From Lichenibacterium minor (lineage in GTDB: Bacteria > Pseudomonadota > Alphaproteobacteria > Rhizobiales > Beijerinckiaceae), in assembly GCF_004137685.1 (NCBI RefSeq), contig NZ_QYBB01000015.1, positions 62,001-126,000 of the forward strand: a DNA stretch of 64,000 nucleotides, written 5' to 3'. A model generated the notes under the pieces. That model searched no databases and had not been told where the DNA came from. It saw only the letters and a program-made list of their open reading frames with translations. The position numbers were made by a program, and so were the translations under genes. Positions 26,182 through 33,963 of this stretch are shown one piece after another (within the stretch, counting starts at the first letter, position 1; each line of letters opens with the position of its first letter).

Positions 26182-26964
26182 TTAATGAGACAGCAGCACG
26201 GGCAGGAGGTCCTGGCCGAGCAGGTCCTGCGTCGCGCCGCCGAACAGGCGCTCGGCGATACGCGGATGGCCGTAGGCGCCCGCCACGATGAGGTCCGAGC
26301 GCTCGCGGTCGAGGCTGGCGAAGAGGGCCGACAGCCAGTCGCCGCGGCCGTCGTCGCGCCAGCCGTCGACGATCACCTCCGCGCCGTGTCGATGCAGGTG
26401 GGCGGCGAACCCCTCCACCGCCGTTTCTCCCAGGCCGTAGCGGGCGTCGAAGGTGAACAGGGCCGTCCGTTCGGCATCGCGCAGGAAGGGCAGCGCGTCG
26501 TGCGCCGCGCGGGTCGCCTCGCCGGTGCCGTTCCAGGCGACGGTCGGACGTCGGCCGATCGCGCGGGCGGCGTCCCAGCCGACGGGGAGCATCAGGAGCG
26601 GCACGCCAGCGGCGAGCAGGAGGCGGCCGGGGAAGTCGACCGGCACCGCCCCGGCGTTCCGCCGATCCGGCTGGGTCACGACGAGCAGGTCCGCGTCGTG
26701 GGCGAAGAAGTCGCGCGCGGCACTCGCGTCTGGCGAAACAGCGCGATGGCCGTTGGCGACGCCCGCCCGCGAGGCGACCTCCTCGAAAGAGGCCTGCAGG
26801 TTGTCCCGGCAGAGCTGCCAGCCTCCGTCGGACGACACCGCGGGAACGAGGTTCACGGCGGTGAGGCGGGCTTCGAACCTGCGCGCCAGCTCGACAGCGG
26901 CATCGACCCGCGCCGACGTCGCCGAACCGGTGTCCAAGTAGACGATGATGTCACGATAAGTCAT
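26182..26964 (-). CDS. Universal stress protein behind riboswitch 2
   Basis: A 260-residue two-domain Usp beginning MTYRDIIVYLDTGSATSARV. The second half has RRPTVAWNGTGEATRAAHDA and ends SDLIVAGAYGHPRIAERLFGG, the typical nucleotide-binding tail (GxxGHxRxxE). The ATG at 26964 is supported by GGAGGGCGGA; a longer frame to 27006 would overlap the leader. A fluoride riboswitch ends 58 bases upstream. Usp genes are among those known to be controlled by fluoride riboswitches in other bacteria, so it is likely induced by fluoride. Confidence 0.85.
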   Translation of the reverse strand: MTYRDIIVYLDTGSATSARVDAAVELARRFEARLTAVNLVPAVSSDGGWQLCRDNLQASFEEVASRAGVANGHRAVSPDASAARDFFAHDADLLVVTQPDRRNAGAVPVDFPGRLLLAAGVPLLMLPVGWDAARAIGRRPTVAWNGTGEATRAAHDALPFLRDAERTALFTFDARYGLGETAVEGFAAHLHRHGAEVIVDGWRDDGRGDWLSALFASLDRERSDLIVAGAYGHPRIAERLFGGATQDLLGQDLLPVLLSH

Positions 26965-27021
26965 TCCGCCCTCCGTCGGTCGGTTGCGGAAGGCGAAGCT
27001 CCGCATCCATTAGCAATGTCG

Positions 27022-27072
27022 TGCAGGTGTCATCAGCCCTGGGGGCGGTCGAAGGCGGACTCCATCGCCTGA
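27022..27072 (-). ncRNA. Fluoride riboswitch 2
   Basis: Minus-strand GGCGATGGAGTCCGCC forms the first stem-loop, then CCGCCCCCAGGGC runs straight into CTGATGACACCTGC. Loop GGAGU and downstream ACACC can form the pseudoknot with one mismatch. It precedes the usp gene at 26964. The segment up to the start codon can fold as GCGGA/TCCGC without a T-tract. Confidence 0.82.
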
Positions 27073-27108
27073 TGTCTCGGCGTGGGATATGTGGTCTGGG
27101 TCTGGCCA

Positions 27109-27831
27109 TCACGGCGGGTTCCGGTCGGTGGTCTTGCCCACATCGGCCTTGACGAGCAGGGCGGCCGCGACCGGCGCCGCCGCCACGATGTAGAACCCCG
27201 CCTCGCCCCACCACAGCAGCACGCTGGCCCCGGCCAGCGCGCCAAGGATAAAGCCCGCGAAGAGGGAGCCCGACTTGGCGAGCCGCACCTCGTCGGTCCG
27301 CCGGAGGCCGTTGCGGCGCGCCCCGCCCGCGACGTCGAAGAGGAGGTGGCCGATCTCTCGGCCGAGGTCGGTCACCATGCCGGTGACGTGGGTGGTGCGG
27401 ACCTGGTCGCCGAGCAGCGCGCTGCTGGTGGCGTTCTGCTGGCCCATGGCGAAGGCGAGCAGCAACACGGCCGCGAACTCTGCATCTCCGCCCCGGCCGA
27501 AGACCGACAGGGCCAGACCGGCTGACGCGACCAGGGTGCCCTCGACGATCAGCAGGGACCGCAGCGTGCCCGTTTCCGACCGCTCCTCTCGGATCGCGAT
27601 GTACAGCCCGCAACCGACGGCGCCGGAGAGGAAGCTCGCGATCAGCGCGATGCCGAGCGTTGCGGCATCGCCCCGCCCGTGCATGAGGTGACCCATCACG
27701 GAGGTGGTGACGCCCGAGACGTGGGACGTATCCCGCCCCGTCGCGGCGACGCCGATGCCGTTGACGGCACCGGCCACGAGGGCCAACCATGCCGCTACGG
27801 CCGGCTGCGCAGAGACGGGATGGGACGCCAT
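27109..27831 (-). CDS. DUF1275 (YoaK-like) membrane protein
   Basis: A 240-residue membrane protein with about six hydrophobic segments. It fits the DUF1275/YoaK family: an N-terminal LVAGAVNGIGVAATGRDTSH segment, VSGVTTSVMGH, and a central AFAMGQQNATSSALLGDQVR followed by TTHVTGMVTDLG, which is the family signature. The function of this family is not established. Its ATG overlaps the stop of the 81-residue gene by one base (TGATG), and its end is 37 bases before riboswitch 2, so it may belong to the enolase-side transcript. A role in fluoride stress is suggested only by position. Confidence 0.78.
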   Translation of the reverse strand: MASHPVSAQPAVAAWLALVAGAVNGIGVAATGRDTSHVSGVTTSVMGHLMHGRGDAATLGIALIASFLSGAVGCGLYIAIREERSETGTLRSLLIVEGTLVASAGLALSVFGRGGDAEFAAVLLLAFAMGQQNATSSALLGDQVRTTHVTGMVTDLGREIGHLLFDVAGGARRNGLRRTDEVRLAKSGSLFAGFILGALAGASVLLWWGEAGFYIVAAAPVAAALLVKADVGKTTDRNPP

Positions 27832-28076
27832 CAGCGGGGGGCCGCGAGGCTGTGGATCCAGCCCACGACATCGGCGTAGCGCGTCTCGGCCGCATCGCGG
27901 CTCGTGAACTTGCGCCGGCACAGCAGGGCTTCGCCGACCTCGTCCGAGTCAGGGTCGACGCTCGGCACGTAGCGCAGCGTCACCTCGAACTCGCCGTCGT
28001 CGAGCTTGTCCATCTCGACGATCTCGGCCTTATCGCCCGTCCCAGCGACCTCTTCCTTGATCTCGTTCTTTGACAT
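27831..28076 (-). CDS. Small acidic soluble protein
   Basis: An 81-residue protein with a charged start (MSKNEIKEEVAGTGDKAEIV) and a compact strand-rich middle: DDGEFEVTLRYVPSVDPDSD followed by EALLCRRKFTSRDAAETRY. A ribosome site (GAGGAGA) stands upstream. It overlaps the DUF1275 gene by one base. No family is recognised. The acidic DPDSDEVGE segment could bind a cation such as Mg2+, but there is no direct evidence. Confidence 0.5.
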   Translation of the reverse strand: MSKNEIKEEVAGTGDKAEIVEMDKLDDGEFEVTLRYVPSVDPDSDEVGEALLCRRKFTSRDAAETRYADVVGWIHSLAAPR

Positions 28077-28172
28077 GATGAAGTCTCCTCTACTGAATGT
28101 TGTTCTCCCGCGGTCATCGCGAGGACCGTCGAAGGTGAAAGATTATCGGGCATGATCGCCCGTTCCGTGCCG

Positions 28173-29444
28173 TCAGACCGCGAAGGGGTTCCTGAAGTCG
28201 GGATCACCAAGTTCGCGCTCGATCGCCAGTAAACGGTTGTATTTGGCGATCCGCTCCCCCCGGCACGGCGCGCCGGCTTTGATCTGCCCGGTGCCGAGCG
28301 CCACCGCGAGGTCGGCGATGAAGCTGTCGTCGGTTTCGCCCGATCTGTGCGACACCACGCAGCGCCAACCGGCCTCCCGGCACAGCGCCACAGCCGTCAT
28401 CGTCTCGGTCAGCGTGCCGATCTGGTTCGGTTTGATCAGCGCGGCATTGGTGCTCCGCTCGCGGATGCCGCGGGCGATGAGGGCCGGGTTCGTCGCGTAG
28501 AGGTCGTCGCCGACGATCTGGAGGCGATCGCCTGCCGCCGCCGTCTGGCCACGGAACCCGTCCCAGTCGTCCTCGGCGAAGCCGTCCTCGATCGACACGA
28601 TCGGGTAGGCGGCGGCGAGCCGGCCGTAGAGGTCGAGCAGCGCTCCGGACGACAGCCGGCCACCCCCGTCCCGGAGGGCATAGCCGTCGCCGTCGCGGAA
28701 CCCCGTCGCGGCGGGGTCGAGCGCGATGCCGACGTCGCGACCCGGTTCCAGACCGGCCCGGCGGATCGCCTCGACGAGGAGATCGCAGGCTTCCGCGGCC
28801 CCGGCGAGGCGTGGCGCGAAGCCGCCCTCGTCTCCCACCGCGGTCGACTGGCCGCCCGCCCCGAGCAGCGCCTTCAGCGCGGCATAGACGGCGACGCCAA
28901 AGCGCAGGGCCTCGGAGAAGGTCGGCGCGCCGACCGGCACCACCATGAATTCCTGCATGTCGAGCCCGCTGTCGGCATGCGCGCCGCCGTTGATGACGTT
29001 CAGCATCGGCATCGGCAGGCGCCGCGCCGCGACCCCGCCGAGATAGGTGTAGAGCGGAAGGCCGGTGTCGAGAGCTGCGGCTCGGGCGATGGCGAGCGAG
29101 GTACCGAGGATCGCGTTGGCACCCAGCTCCCGCTTGTCCGGGGTGCCGTCGAGCCGGCACATCATGTGATCGAGCATCGCCTGCCGCCGGGGATCGTGGC
29201 CGACGAGCTTGGGGCGGATACGGTCCTCGACGCTCGACGTCGCGCCGATCATGCCGCGGCCGGCGTAGCGGGCGGCGTCGCCGTCCCGGCGCTCGCGCGC
29301 TTCGGCCGAGCCGGTCGACGCGCCGGCCGGGACCGAGGCCGAGCCCACGAGGCCGTTCTCCAGCGTCACTTGAACGTCGAGAGTGGGATTGCCGCGGGAG
29401 TCGAGGATCTCCAGCGCCCGGATGTCGGCGATGCGGGATGTCAT
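28173..29444 (-). CDS. eno: Enolase, fluoride-island copy
   Basis: A 423-residue enolase converting 2-phosphoglycerate to phosphoenolpyruvate in glycolysis. The family residues are all present: LDSRGNPTLDVQV, SIEDGFAEDDWDG (metal/catalytic acid region), ALIKPNQIGTLTET with the catalytic lysine, and SHRSGETDDSFIADLAVALG. Enolase is the classical target of fluoride, which binds with Mg and phosphate in the active site. The gene follows a 66-residue ORF by one base, both downstream of riboswitch 3, so an extra enolase is probably made when fluoride rises. Whether it is fluoride-resistant is unknown. Confidence 0.93.
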   Translation of the reverse strand: MTSRIADIRALEILDSRGNPTLDVQVTLENGLVGSASVPAGASTGSAEARERRDGDAARYAGRGMIGATSSVEDRIRPKLVGHDPRRQAMLDHMMCRLDGTPDKRELGANAILGTSLAIARAAALDTGLPLYTYLGGVAARRLPMPMLNVINGGAHADSGLDMQEFMVVPVGAPTFSEALRFGVAVYAALKALLGAGGQSTAVGDEGGFAPRLAGAAEACDLLVEAIRRAGLEPGRDVGIALDPAATGFRDGDGYALRDGGGRLSSGALLDLYGRLAAAYPIVSIEDGFAEDDWDGFRGQTAAAGDRLQIVGDDLYATNPALIARGIRERSTNAALIKPNQIGTLTETMTAVALCREAGWRCVVSHRSGETDDSFIADLAVALGTGQIKAGAPCRGERIAKYNRLLAIERELGDPDFRNPFAV

Positions 29445-29445
29445 C

Positions 29446-29646
29446 TCAGGCCTCCCCGGTGAGGAGAAGGCGGACCGACGGCCGGCAATCGGCGGTCAGG
29501 TCCTCGGACTGTAGGCCAAAAGCGGCCTCGCACGCCCGGGTCATCGTCGCGCGTAGGTCACGCTCGTCGACGCGATCGGCGGCCATCATGAGACGGACGA
29601 TCGGTTCATCTAAGATTTGATCGAGGGTAAGGGAGTTCGCCTGCAT
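29446..29646 (-). CDS. Small ORF between fluoride riboswitch 3 and enolase
   Basis: A 66-residue protein starting MQANSLTLDQILDEPIVRLM, with GAGGTG upstream. It is helical and charged, with one Cys in TRACEAAFGLQ and one in TADCRPSVRLL, and no membrane segment. Its stop is one base before the enolase start, so translation of the two is probably coupled. I do not recognise it. It may be an enolase partner or a leader peptide that passes riboswitch control to eno. Confidence 0.55.
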   Translation of the reverse strand: MQANSLTLDQILDEPIVRLMMAADRVDERDLRATMTRACEAAFGLQSEDLTADCRPSVRLLLTGEA

Positions 29647-29678
29647 GACACACCTCTGCTCTTCCCATAACGGGTCTA

Positions 29679-29727
29679 AGCAGGAGTCATCAGCCACGAG
29701 GCGGTTAAACGGGAACTCCATCCCGGT
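29679..29727 (-). ncRNA. Fluoride riboswitch 3
   Basis: Minus-strand CCGGGATGGAGTTCCCG gives stem 1 and its loop; AACCGCCTCGTGGCTGATG gives the second stem and hallmark; ACTCCTGC ends the motif. Loop GGAGU pairs perfectly with ACUCC, the expected pseudoknot. It lies 33 bases before the 66-residue ORF that leads into eno. Confidence 0.88.
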
Positions 29728-29774
29728 ATGATAGAAATAGCGCTTCGGCGCTTTCCCTGCAAGCCCCCTTCACC

Positions 29775-31040
29775 TTATTTCGACCGAGCGCCTCGTCCGA
29801 ACGCGCGTTCTCCGCCGACGACGAAGCAAACGAGCGCCGATGCGATGGCGGCGGCGACGATGGGGAAGGTGATCCTGTAGCCGAGCCACCCGATGAGGGG
29901 GCCGGCCAGGATGGGACCGCCCGCGTGGCCGATGTCCCACAGGCTGCCGAAGACGCCCATCGCCGCGCCGTAGCCGCCGCGGGCGGCACGGTCGCCGATC
30001 AGCGCGGTGGTGGACGGCGTCACCATGGCGGTGCCGGCCCCGAACGCGGCGCAGAGGACGAGGAGCAAGGCATAGTCGCTGCACCACGGGACCGATGCCA
30101 GGCAGAGGATGCAGAGGCTCATACCCGCCACGATGACCGGACGCCGGCCGACGCGGTCCCCGAGAGCGCCCATCGGCCCGCGGAGCAGGATGGAGGCGAC
30201 GCCCTGCACGCCGAAAAGCCATCCCACGTCGACGATGCGGATGCCGATGCCGGTCGCGTAAAGGGGAAGGTAGGCCTGCAGCGTGCCCACGCCCGCGTAG
30301 AGCGCGCCCTCGGCGAGGCTGGCGAGACGGATGCCGGGATCGCCGAGAATCTGCGCGAGCCCGCGGCGGAGGTCCGCGAGGACGTACCGGGGCGGGCTGC
30401 TCGGCTTCGGGCCGCCGCCGCCTGGCAGCGGCAGCAGGGCGAGCAGGGCGGCGACGCCGATCAGCCCCGAGACGACGAAGGCCGGGGTGAACCCCACCCA
30501 CGCCAGCACCGCAGCCCCCACCACCGGGCCGAGCACGACCCCGGCGTTCTCGGCCGCGCCGTAGAGGCCTAACCGGCGCCCGCGTGCTTCCGGGTAGAGG
30601 CTCGCCACGCGGGCCGAGGCGGCCGGTGCGTAGAGCGCGGTCGACAGGCCGTGGTAGAGGCGCAGGGCGAGGAGCTGCGGCCAAGCCGTGACGAGCGGGT
30701 AGAGGAACGGCGCCGAGGCCTTCACGCAGAGGCCCGCCAGCATCAGTCGCCGGAAACCGAACAGGTCGGCCAGGGCGCCCGATGGGAGCTTGACGACGAT
30801 GCCGGTGACCGTGACGGCCGCGACCAGCAGGCCGATGGCCGCGGCCGGGGCGCCGAGATGCGCGGCGTACAAGGCCGTGAGCGGGCTCCGCGCCATTTCG
30901 TAGCTGAGGCGGCCGAGGAAGCCGACGGCACACAGCAGCACGAAGGCCCCAGGCCGCCGCGCCGCGGCGTCGGGCGCATCCGTCCCCCCCTGGTCGGCGT
31001 CGTCGTTCGAAGGGGTCCGATCGCGGTTCGGGGATGTCAC
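29775..31040 (-). CDS. Major facilitator superfamily transporter
   Basis: A 421-residue, 12-helix MFS protein. The A-motif loop GALADLFGFRRLMLAG lies after helix 2 and its echo GALGDRVGRRPVIVAG after helix 8; both point to drug/metabolite exporters. The GTG at 31040 is the likely start; the longer frame overlaps the preceding gene. Substrate is unknown. It follows the low-affinity iron permease gene by seven bases and could be the last gene of the riboswitch-4 transcript that contains the MutS-like pair. Confidence 0.82.
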   Translation of the reverse strand: MTSPNRDRTPSNDDADQGGTDAPDAAARRPGAFVLLCAVGFLGRLSYEMARSPLTALYAAHLGAPAAAIGLLVAAVTVTGIVVKLPSGALADLFGFRRLMLAGLCVKASAPFLYPLVTAWPQLLALRLYHGLSTALYAPAASARVASLYPEARGRRLGLYGAAENAGVVLGPVVGAAVLAWVGFTPAFVVSGLIGVAALLALLPLPGGGGPKPSSPPRYVLADLRRGLAQILGDPGIRLASLAEGALYAGVGTLQAYLPLYATGIGIRIVDVGWLFGVQGVASILLRGPMGALGDRVGRRPVIVAGMSLCILCLASVPWCSDYALLLVLCAAFGAGTAMVTPSTTALIGDRAARGGYGAAMGVFGSLWDIGHAGGPILAGPLIGWLGYRITFPIVAAAIASALVCFVVGGERAFGRGARSK

Positions 31041-31047
31041 GACGGTC

Positions 31048-31413
31048 TCATGCCTCCGGGTCGGTGCACGGCTTCGGGCCGAAGCGCGCCCTGATCGCCT
31101 CGATCTCACGATCGGTCATGCGCTCGATGCCGATGTATCGGTTGTCCGCTGCCACGAGCACGGCCAGCAAGGTGTCGAGCTTGGCGTGCATAGCCTCGCT
31201 GTCGCGGTTCTGGGCGTTCTGGATCAGGAACACCATCAGGAACGTGACGACGCTGCTGACCGTGTTCATGATGAGCTGCCACGTGTCGGAGAAGCCGAGG
31301 GCGGGTCCTGCGACGGACCACAGCAGGACGACCGCGAAGGCGAGCGCGAACACCGCCGGGCGCCCTGCCGCATTGGCGATCCAGGTCGACGTGGCGGCAA
31401 AGATGCGGTTCAT
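31048..31413 (-). CDS. Low-affinity iron permease family protein
   Basis: A 121-residue membrane protein with two helices: PAVFALAFAVVLLWSVAGPA and IMNTVSSVVTFLMVFLIQNA. It continues QNRDSEAMHAKLDTLLAVL. This QNxQNRDxxAxxxKLDEL-type motif marks the low-affinity iron permease (PF04120) family. The family's transport function in bacteria is uncertain. The ATG at 31413 was chosen because it starts the conserved N-terminus. It lies between the LysR gene and the MFS gene. Confidence 0.8.
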   Translation of the reverse strand: MNRIFAATSTWIANAAGRPAVFALAFAVVLLWSVAGPALGFSDTWQLIMNTVSSVVTFLMVFLIQNAQNRDSEAMHAKLDTLLAVLVAADNRYIGIERMTDREIEAIRARFGPKPCTDPEA

Positions 31414-31509
31414 CGGGGCTCTCCGCCGGTGTGTCGGGCGCTGAAGGCCGCCTCCAGCGGTCGCTGGCATTAAGATATCGCGCGGGAGGCCCCGCTCGGG
31501 TCGGCGCCG

Positions 31510-32400
31510 TCATGGCGCCGTGCCCCTCCCACGCATCACGTCGAGGAAGGCCTGCTCGGCGCGGCTGCGGTAGCGGTCGCGATGGCGCAACGCCGTGAAG
31601 GCGCGCTCCGGCAGCGGAGAGCCGACCTGCACCAGCAGCCCCGCCTCCATCGACGGCGCCGCCACCGACGCCGAGAGTGCCGTCGCGCCGAGACCGGCCT
31701 CGACGGCGCCCCGCACGGCCTCGTTGGACGGCAGCTCGCAGGCGATCGGCAGGCCTTCCAGTACGCCGGCCGCGGCGGCAGCGGCCTCGAAGATCGAGCG
31801 CGTGCCCGACCCGCGCTCGCGCAGCACCCAATCGCTGTCCGGCCATGCGTCCGGCGCCACGGCCGGCCGTTCGGCCCAGGGGTGGCCTGGGGCCACGACC
31901 ACCACGAGCCGGTCACGCGCGACCTCCTCGGCGAGCAGCGCGGGATCGTCGACGTGGCCCTCGACGAAGCCGATGTCGGCGGCTCCCTCCCGGACGCCCG
32001 CGGCCACCTCGGCGGTGTTGCCGATCCGCAGGCGGAGGTCGATCCCCGGGTGGGTGCGGCGGAAGGAGACGATGTGGCGCGGCAGCCAATAGCTCGCGAT
32101 CGTCTGGCTTGCGTAGACGTTGAGCGTGCCGCGCTTGAGCCCGCTCAGTTCGGCCAGCACGCGCTCGGCCGCCTCGGCGCGGGCCAGCACGGCGCGGGCC
32201 TCGCCGAGGAAGAGCGCGCCCGCCTCGGTGAGGGCGATGCCGCGCCCGACACGGTGGAACAGCTTGGCGCCGTGGCGTCCTTCGAGGGACGACACGGCCG
32301 CGCTGACGGCCGACTGCGCCATGTTGAGCGCTTCTGCGGCGCGGGTGACGTGGCAGCGTTCCGCCACGGCCACGAAGATGCGGAGCTGTTCCAGCGTCAT
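31510..32400 (-). CDS. LysR-family transcriptional regulator
   Basis: A complete 296-residue LysR protein: winged HTH at residues 1-60 (MTLEQLRIFVAVAERCHVTR, then MAQSAVSAAVSSLE), and a periplasmic-binding-like effector domain from about 90 (TLNVYASQTIASYWLPRHIV). The layout resembles CbbR/YeiE-type regulators, and YeiE regulators often accompany yeiH; three yeiH genes lie in this window. It starts seven bases after the second MutS-like gene, so it should be induced with it from riboswitch 4. Targets are unknown. Confidence 0.87.
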   Translation of the reverse strand: MTLEQLRIFVAVAERCHVTRAAEALNMAQSAVSAAVSSLEGRHGAKLFHRVGRGIALTEAGALFLGEARAVLARAEAAERVLAELSGLKRGTLNVYASQTIASYWLPRHIVSFRRTHPGIDLRLRIGNTAEVAAGVREGAADIGFVEGHVDDPALLAEEVARDRLVVVVAPGHPWAERPAVAPDAWPDSDWVLRERGSGTRSIFEAAAAAAGVLEGLPIACELPSNEAVRGAVEAGLGATALSASVAAPSMEAGLLVQVGSPLPERAFTALRHRDRYRSRAEQAFLDVMRGRGTAP

Positions 32401-32407
32401 GGAGGAC

Positions 32408-33940
32408 TCACCGTCCGGCCCGTGCCGGATCGGGTTCTACCGCGGGCGCCATGGGCGGAAAGACTGCGGCGAAGAGGTCCGAACCGTAGCTCGTCCGCAG
32501 CGGCTCCCCCTCCGTCACGGCGAAGGAGCGCGCCCCGTTCTCGCCCCGCGCCGCGCGGAGAAACAGGGTTGCGCGTCCACCGCGGTCCCGGAAGGCGCGC
32601 GCGAAGGCGTATTGGTGCGTCACGAAGGCGACCCGGATGCCACGGGCCAGCAACGCTGACACGATCTGGCGGGCCACCTCCGAGCCCTCCCGCTCGTTGG
32701 TGGCGGCGAAGGACTCGTTAAACAGCACGAGCGCGTTGGGGACGAGCGCGTCGGCGGTGGCCGACATGCGCGCGAGCTCCTCGTCGAATTTGCCACTGTG
32801 GAGCGAGGCGTCCTCCTCACGGCGCCAGTGCGTGAACACGCGCTCCGGCACCTCGCCCGCGAAGGACCGCGCCGCCACGAACAGGCCGCAGCGCATCATA
32901 ACGGCGGCGAGACCGATGCTGCGCAGGAAGGTCGACTTGCCGCCCCGGTTGGCGCCCGTGACGATGACGAGGTCGCGACCGTCCGCCTCCAACGCGTTGC
33001 CGACGATCCCGTGCCCGAGCCCGAGGGCCAGGCAGGGGTCGCACAAGCCATCGGCCGAGAGCGCGCGGTCGCCGGGCGGCTTCGCATCCGGGAAGCAGGT
33101 CGGGCTGCCCGCCACCGCGAGCGCCTCGTGGAGGTTCAGCGCACCGACGTAGAAAGCGAGTTCGGAGCGCAGCGCGCGGAAGAACCCGATGACGTGCTCG
33201 GTCGAGCGCGCGACGGCGCCGCTCGCGACCGCCACGCCGCGATCGCGCAGCTCGGCCAGCGCACGTGCCCCGCTCTCGTCGCGCGGCGCTAGCGTGAAGT
33301 CGTAGCCTTCGGGGGCGCGGCCGACGAACCGCGCCAGACGGTCCCGGCGCAGGTCGGCTCGGCGCAGGGTGTAGTCCTGCCCGGCGTTGCCCGGGCCAAG
33401 GCGCGCGCTCATCAGCACGCCGCCCGGAAAGGTCAGGCGCTTGAGGCTGCGGTCGACTTCGGCGAGGTAGCGCTCGTCGAGCTCGCGGCGGAGCATCGAG
33501 AACAGGGTGGCGAGACCCGCCGAGCGGAAGGCGGTGCCTTCCCGGTCCGCCACGGCGCGCAGGCGCCGGAGGAAGCCCGAGAGCACGCCCATCAGCTCGA
33601 CGGCCCGGGTCAGCACCATGGAGGGCGATCTGAAGAAGGCGCCGATGCCACCCTTGCGCTCGGCCTCGATGGCCTCGACCGTCAGCCGGTAGAGCTCCCG
33701 GATCACCTCTGGGCGGGCGATGGCGTCGCGCAGCACCCCCTGGCGGTGCCGGATGGTGGCGAGGTCGGGGGTACCAGCGAGCAGCACGCCGCGCGCCGCG
33801 TCGTGCAGGCGCTCATCACCTTTCGCCATCGCGTCGACGAGGGTGGTCAGCGCGAGGTCGCGGACGAGGTCGCCGGTCCCGGGGGGGTCTGGGCGTTCCC
33901 ATTCGAAGTCGCGGTCGGAGTGGAGCAGCAAGGCCTGCAT
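32408..33940 (-). CDS. MutS-like ATPase (domain V only), gene 2 of pair
   Basis: A 510-residue cytosolic protein. The C-terminal third is a MutS-type ABC ATPase: Walker A GANRGGKST (329-337), ALVLFNESF with E409 as Walker B, and a THQY switch histidine near 442. The N-terminal part is helical, like MutS core/lever regions, but there is no mismatch-recognition domain, so it is not the repair enzyme MutS. The ATG at 33940 follows the partner gene by 23 bases. The two proteins are distant paralogs and may form a heterodimer. MutS-like genes are a known minor member of fluoride-riboswitch regulons; their job there is unknown. Confidence 0.8.
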   Translation of the reverse strand: MQALLLHSDRDFEWERPDPPGTGDLVRDLALTTLVDAMAKGDERLHDAARGVLLAGTPDLATIRHRQGVLRDAIARPEVIRELYRLTVEAIEAERKGGIGAFFRSPSMVLTRAVELMGVLSGFLRRLRAVADREGTAFRSAGLATLFSMLRRELDERYLAEVDRSLKRLTFPGGVLMSARLGPGNAGQDYTLRRADLRRDRLARFVGRAPEGYDFTLAPRDESGARALAELRDRGVAVASGAVARSTEHVIGFFRALRSELAFYVGALNLHEALAVAGSPTCFPDAKPPGDRALSADGLCDPCLALGLGHGIVGNALEADGRDLVIVTGANRGGKSTFLRSIGLAAVMMRCGLFVAARSFAGEVPERVFTHWRREEDASLHSGKFDEELARMSATADALVPNALVLFNESFAATNEREGSEVARQIVSALLARGIRVAFVTHQYAFARAFRDRGGRATLFLRAARGENGARSFAVTEGEPLRTSYGSDLFAAVFPPMAPAVEPDPARAGR

Positions 33941-33963
33941 GGCGTTCGGCTCGCGTCGGTGCT

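Noticed and set aside
28085..28165. A possible fifth fluoride riboswitch upstream of the 81-residue gene (GGGCGATCATGCCC and GCGATGACC).
   Set aside because: It lacks the GGAGU loop and the CTGATG hallmark stem, so only a vague resemblance remains.
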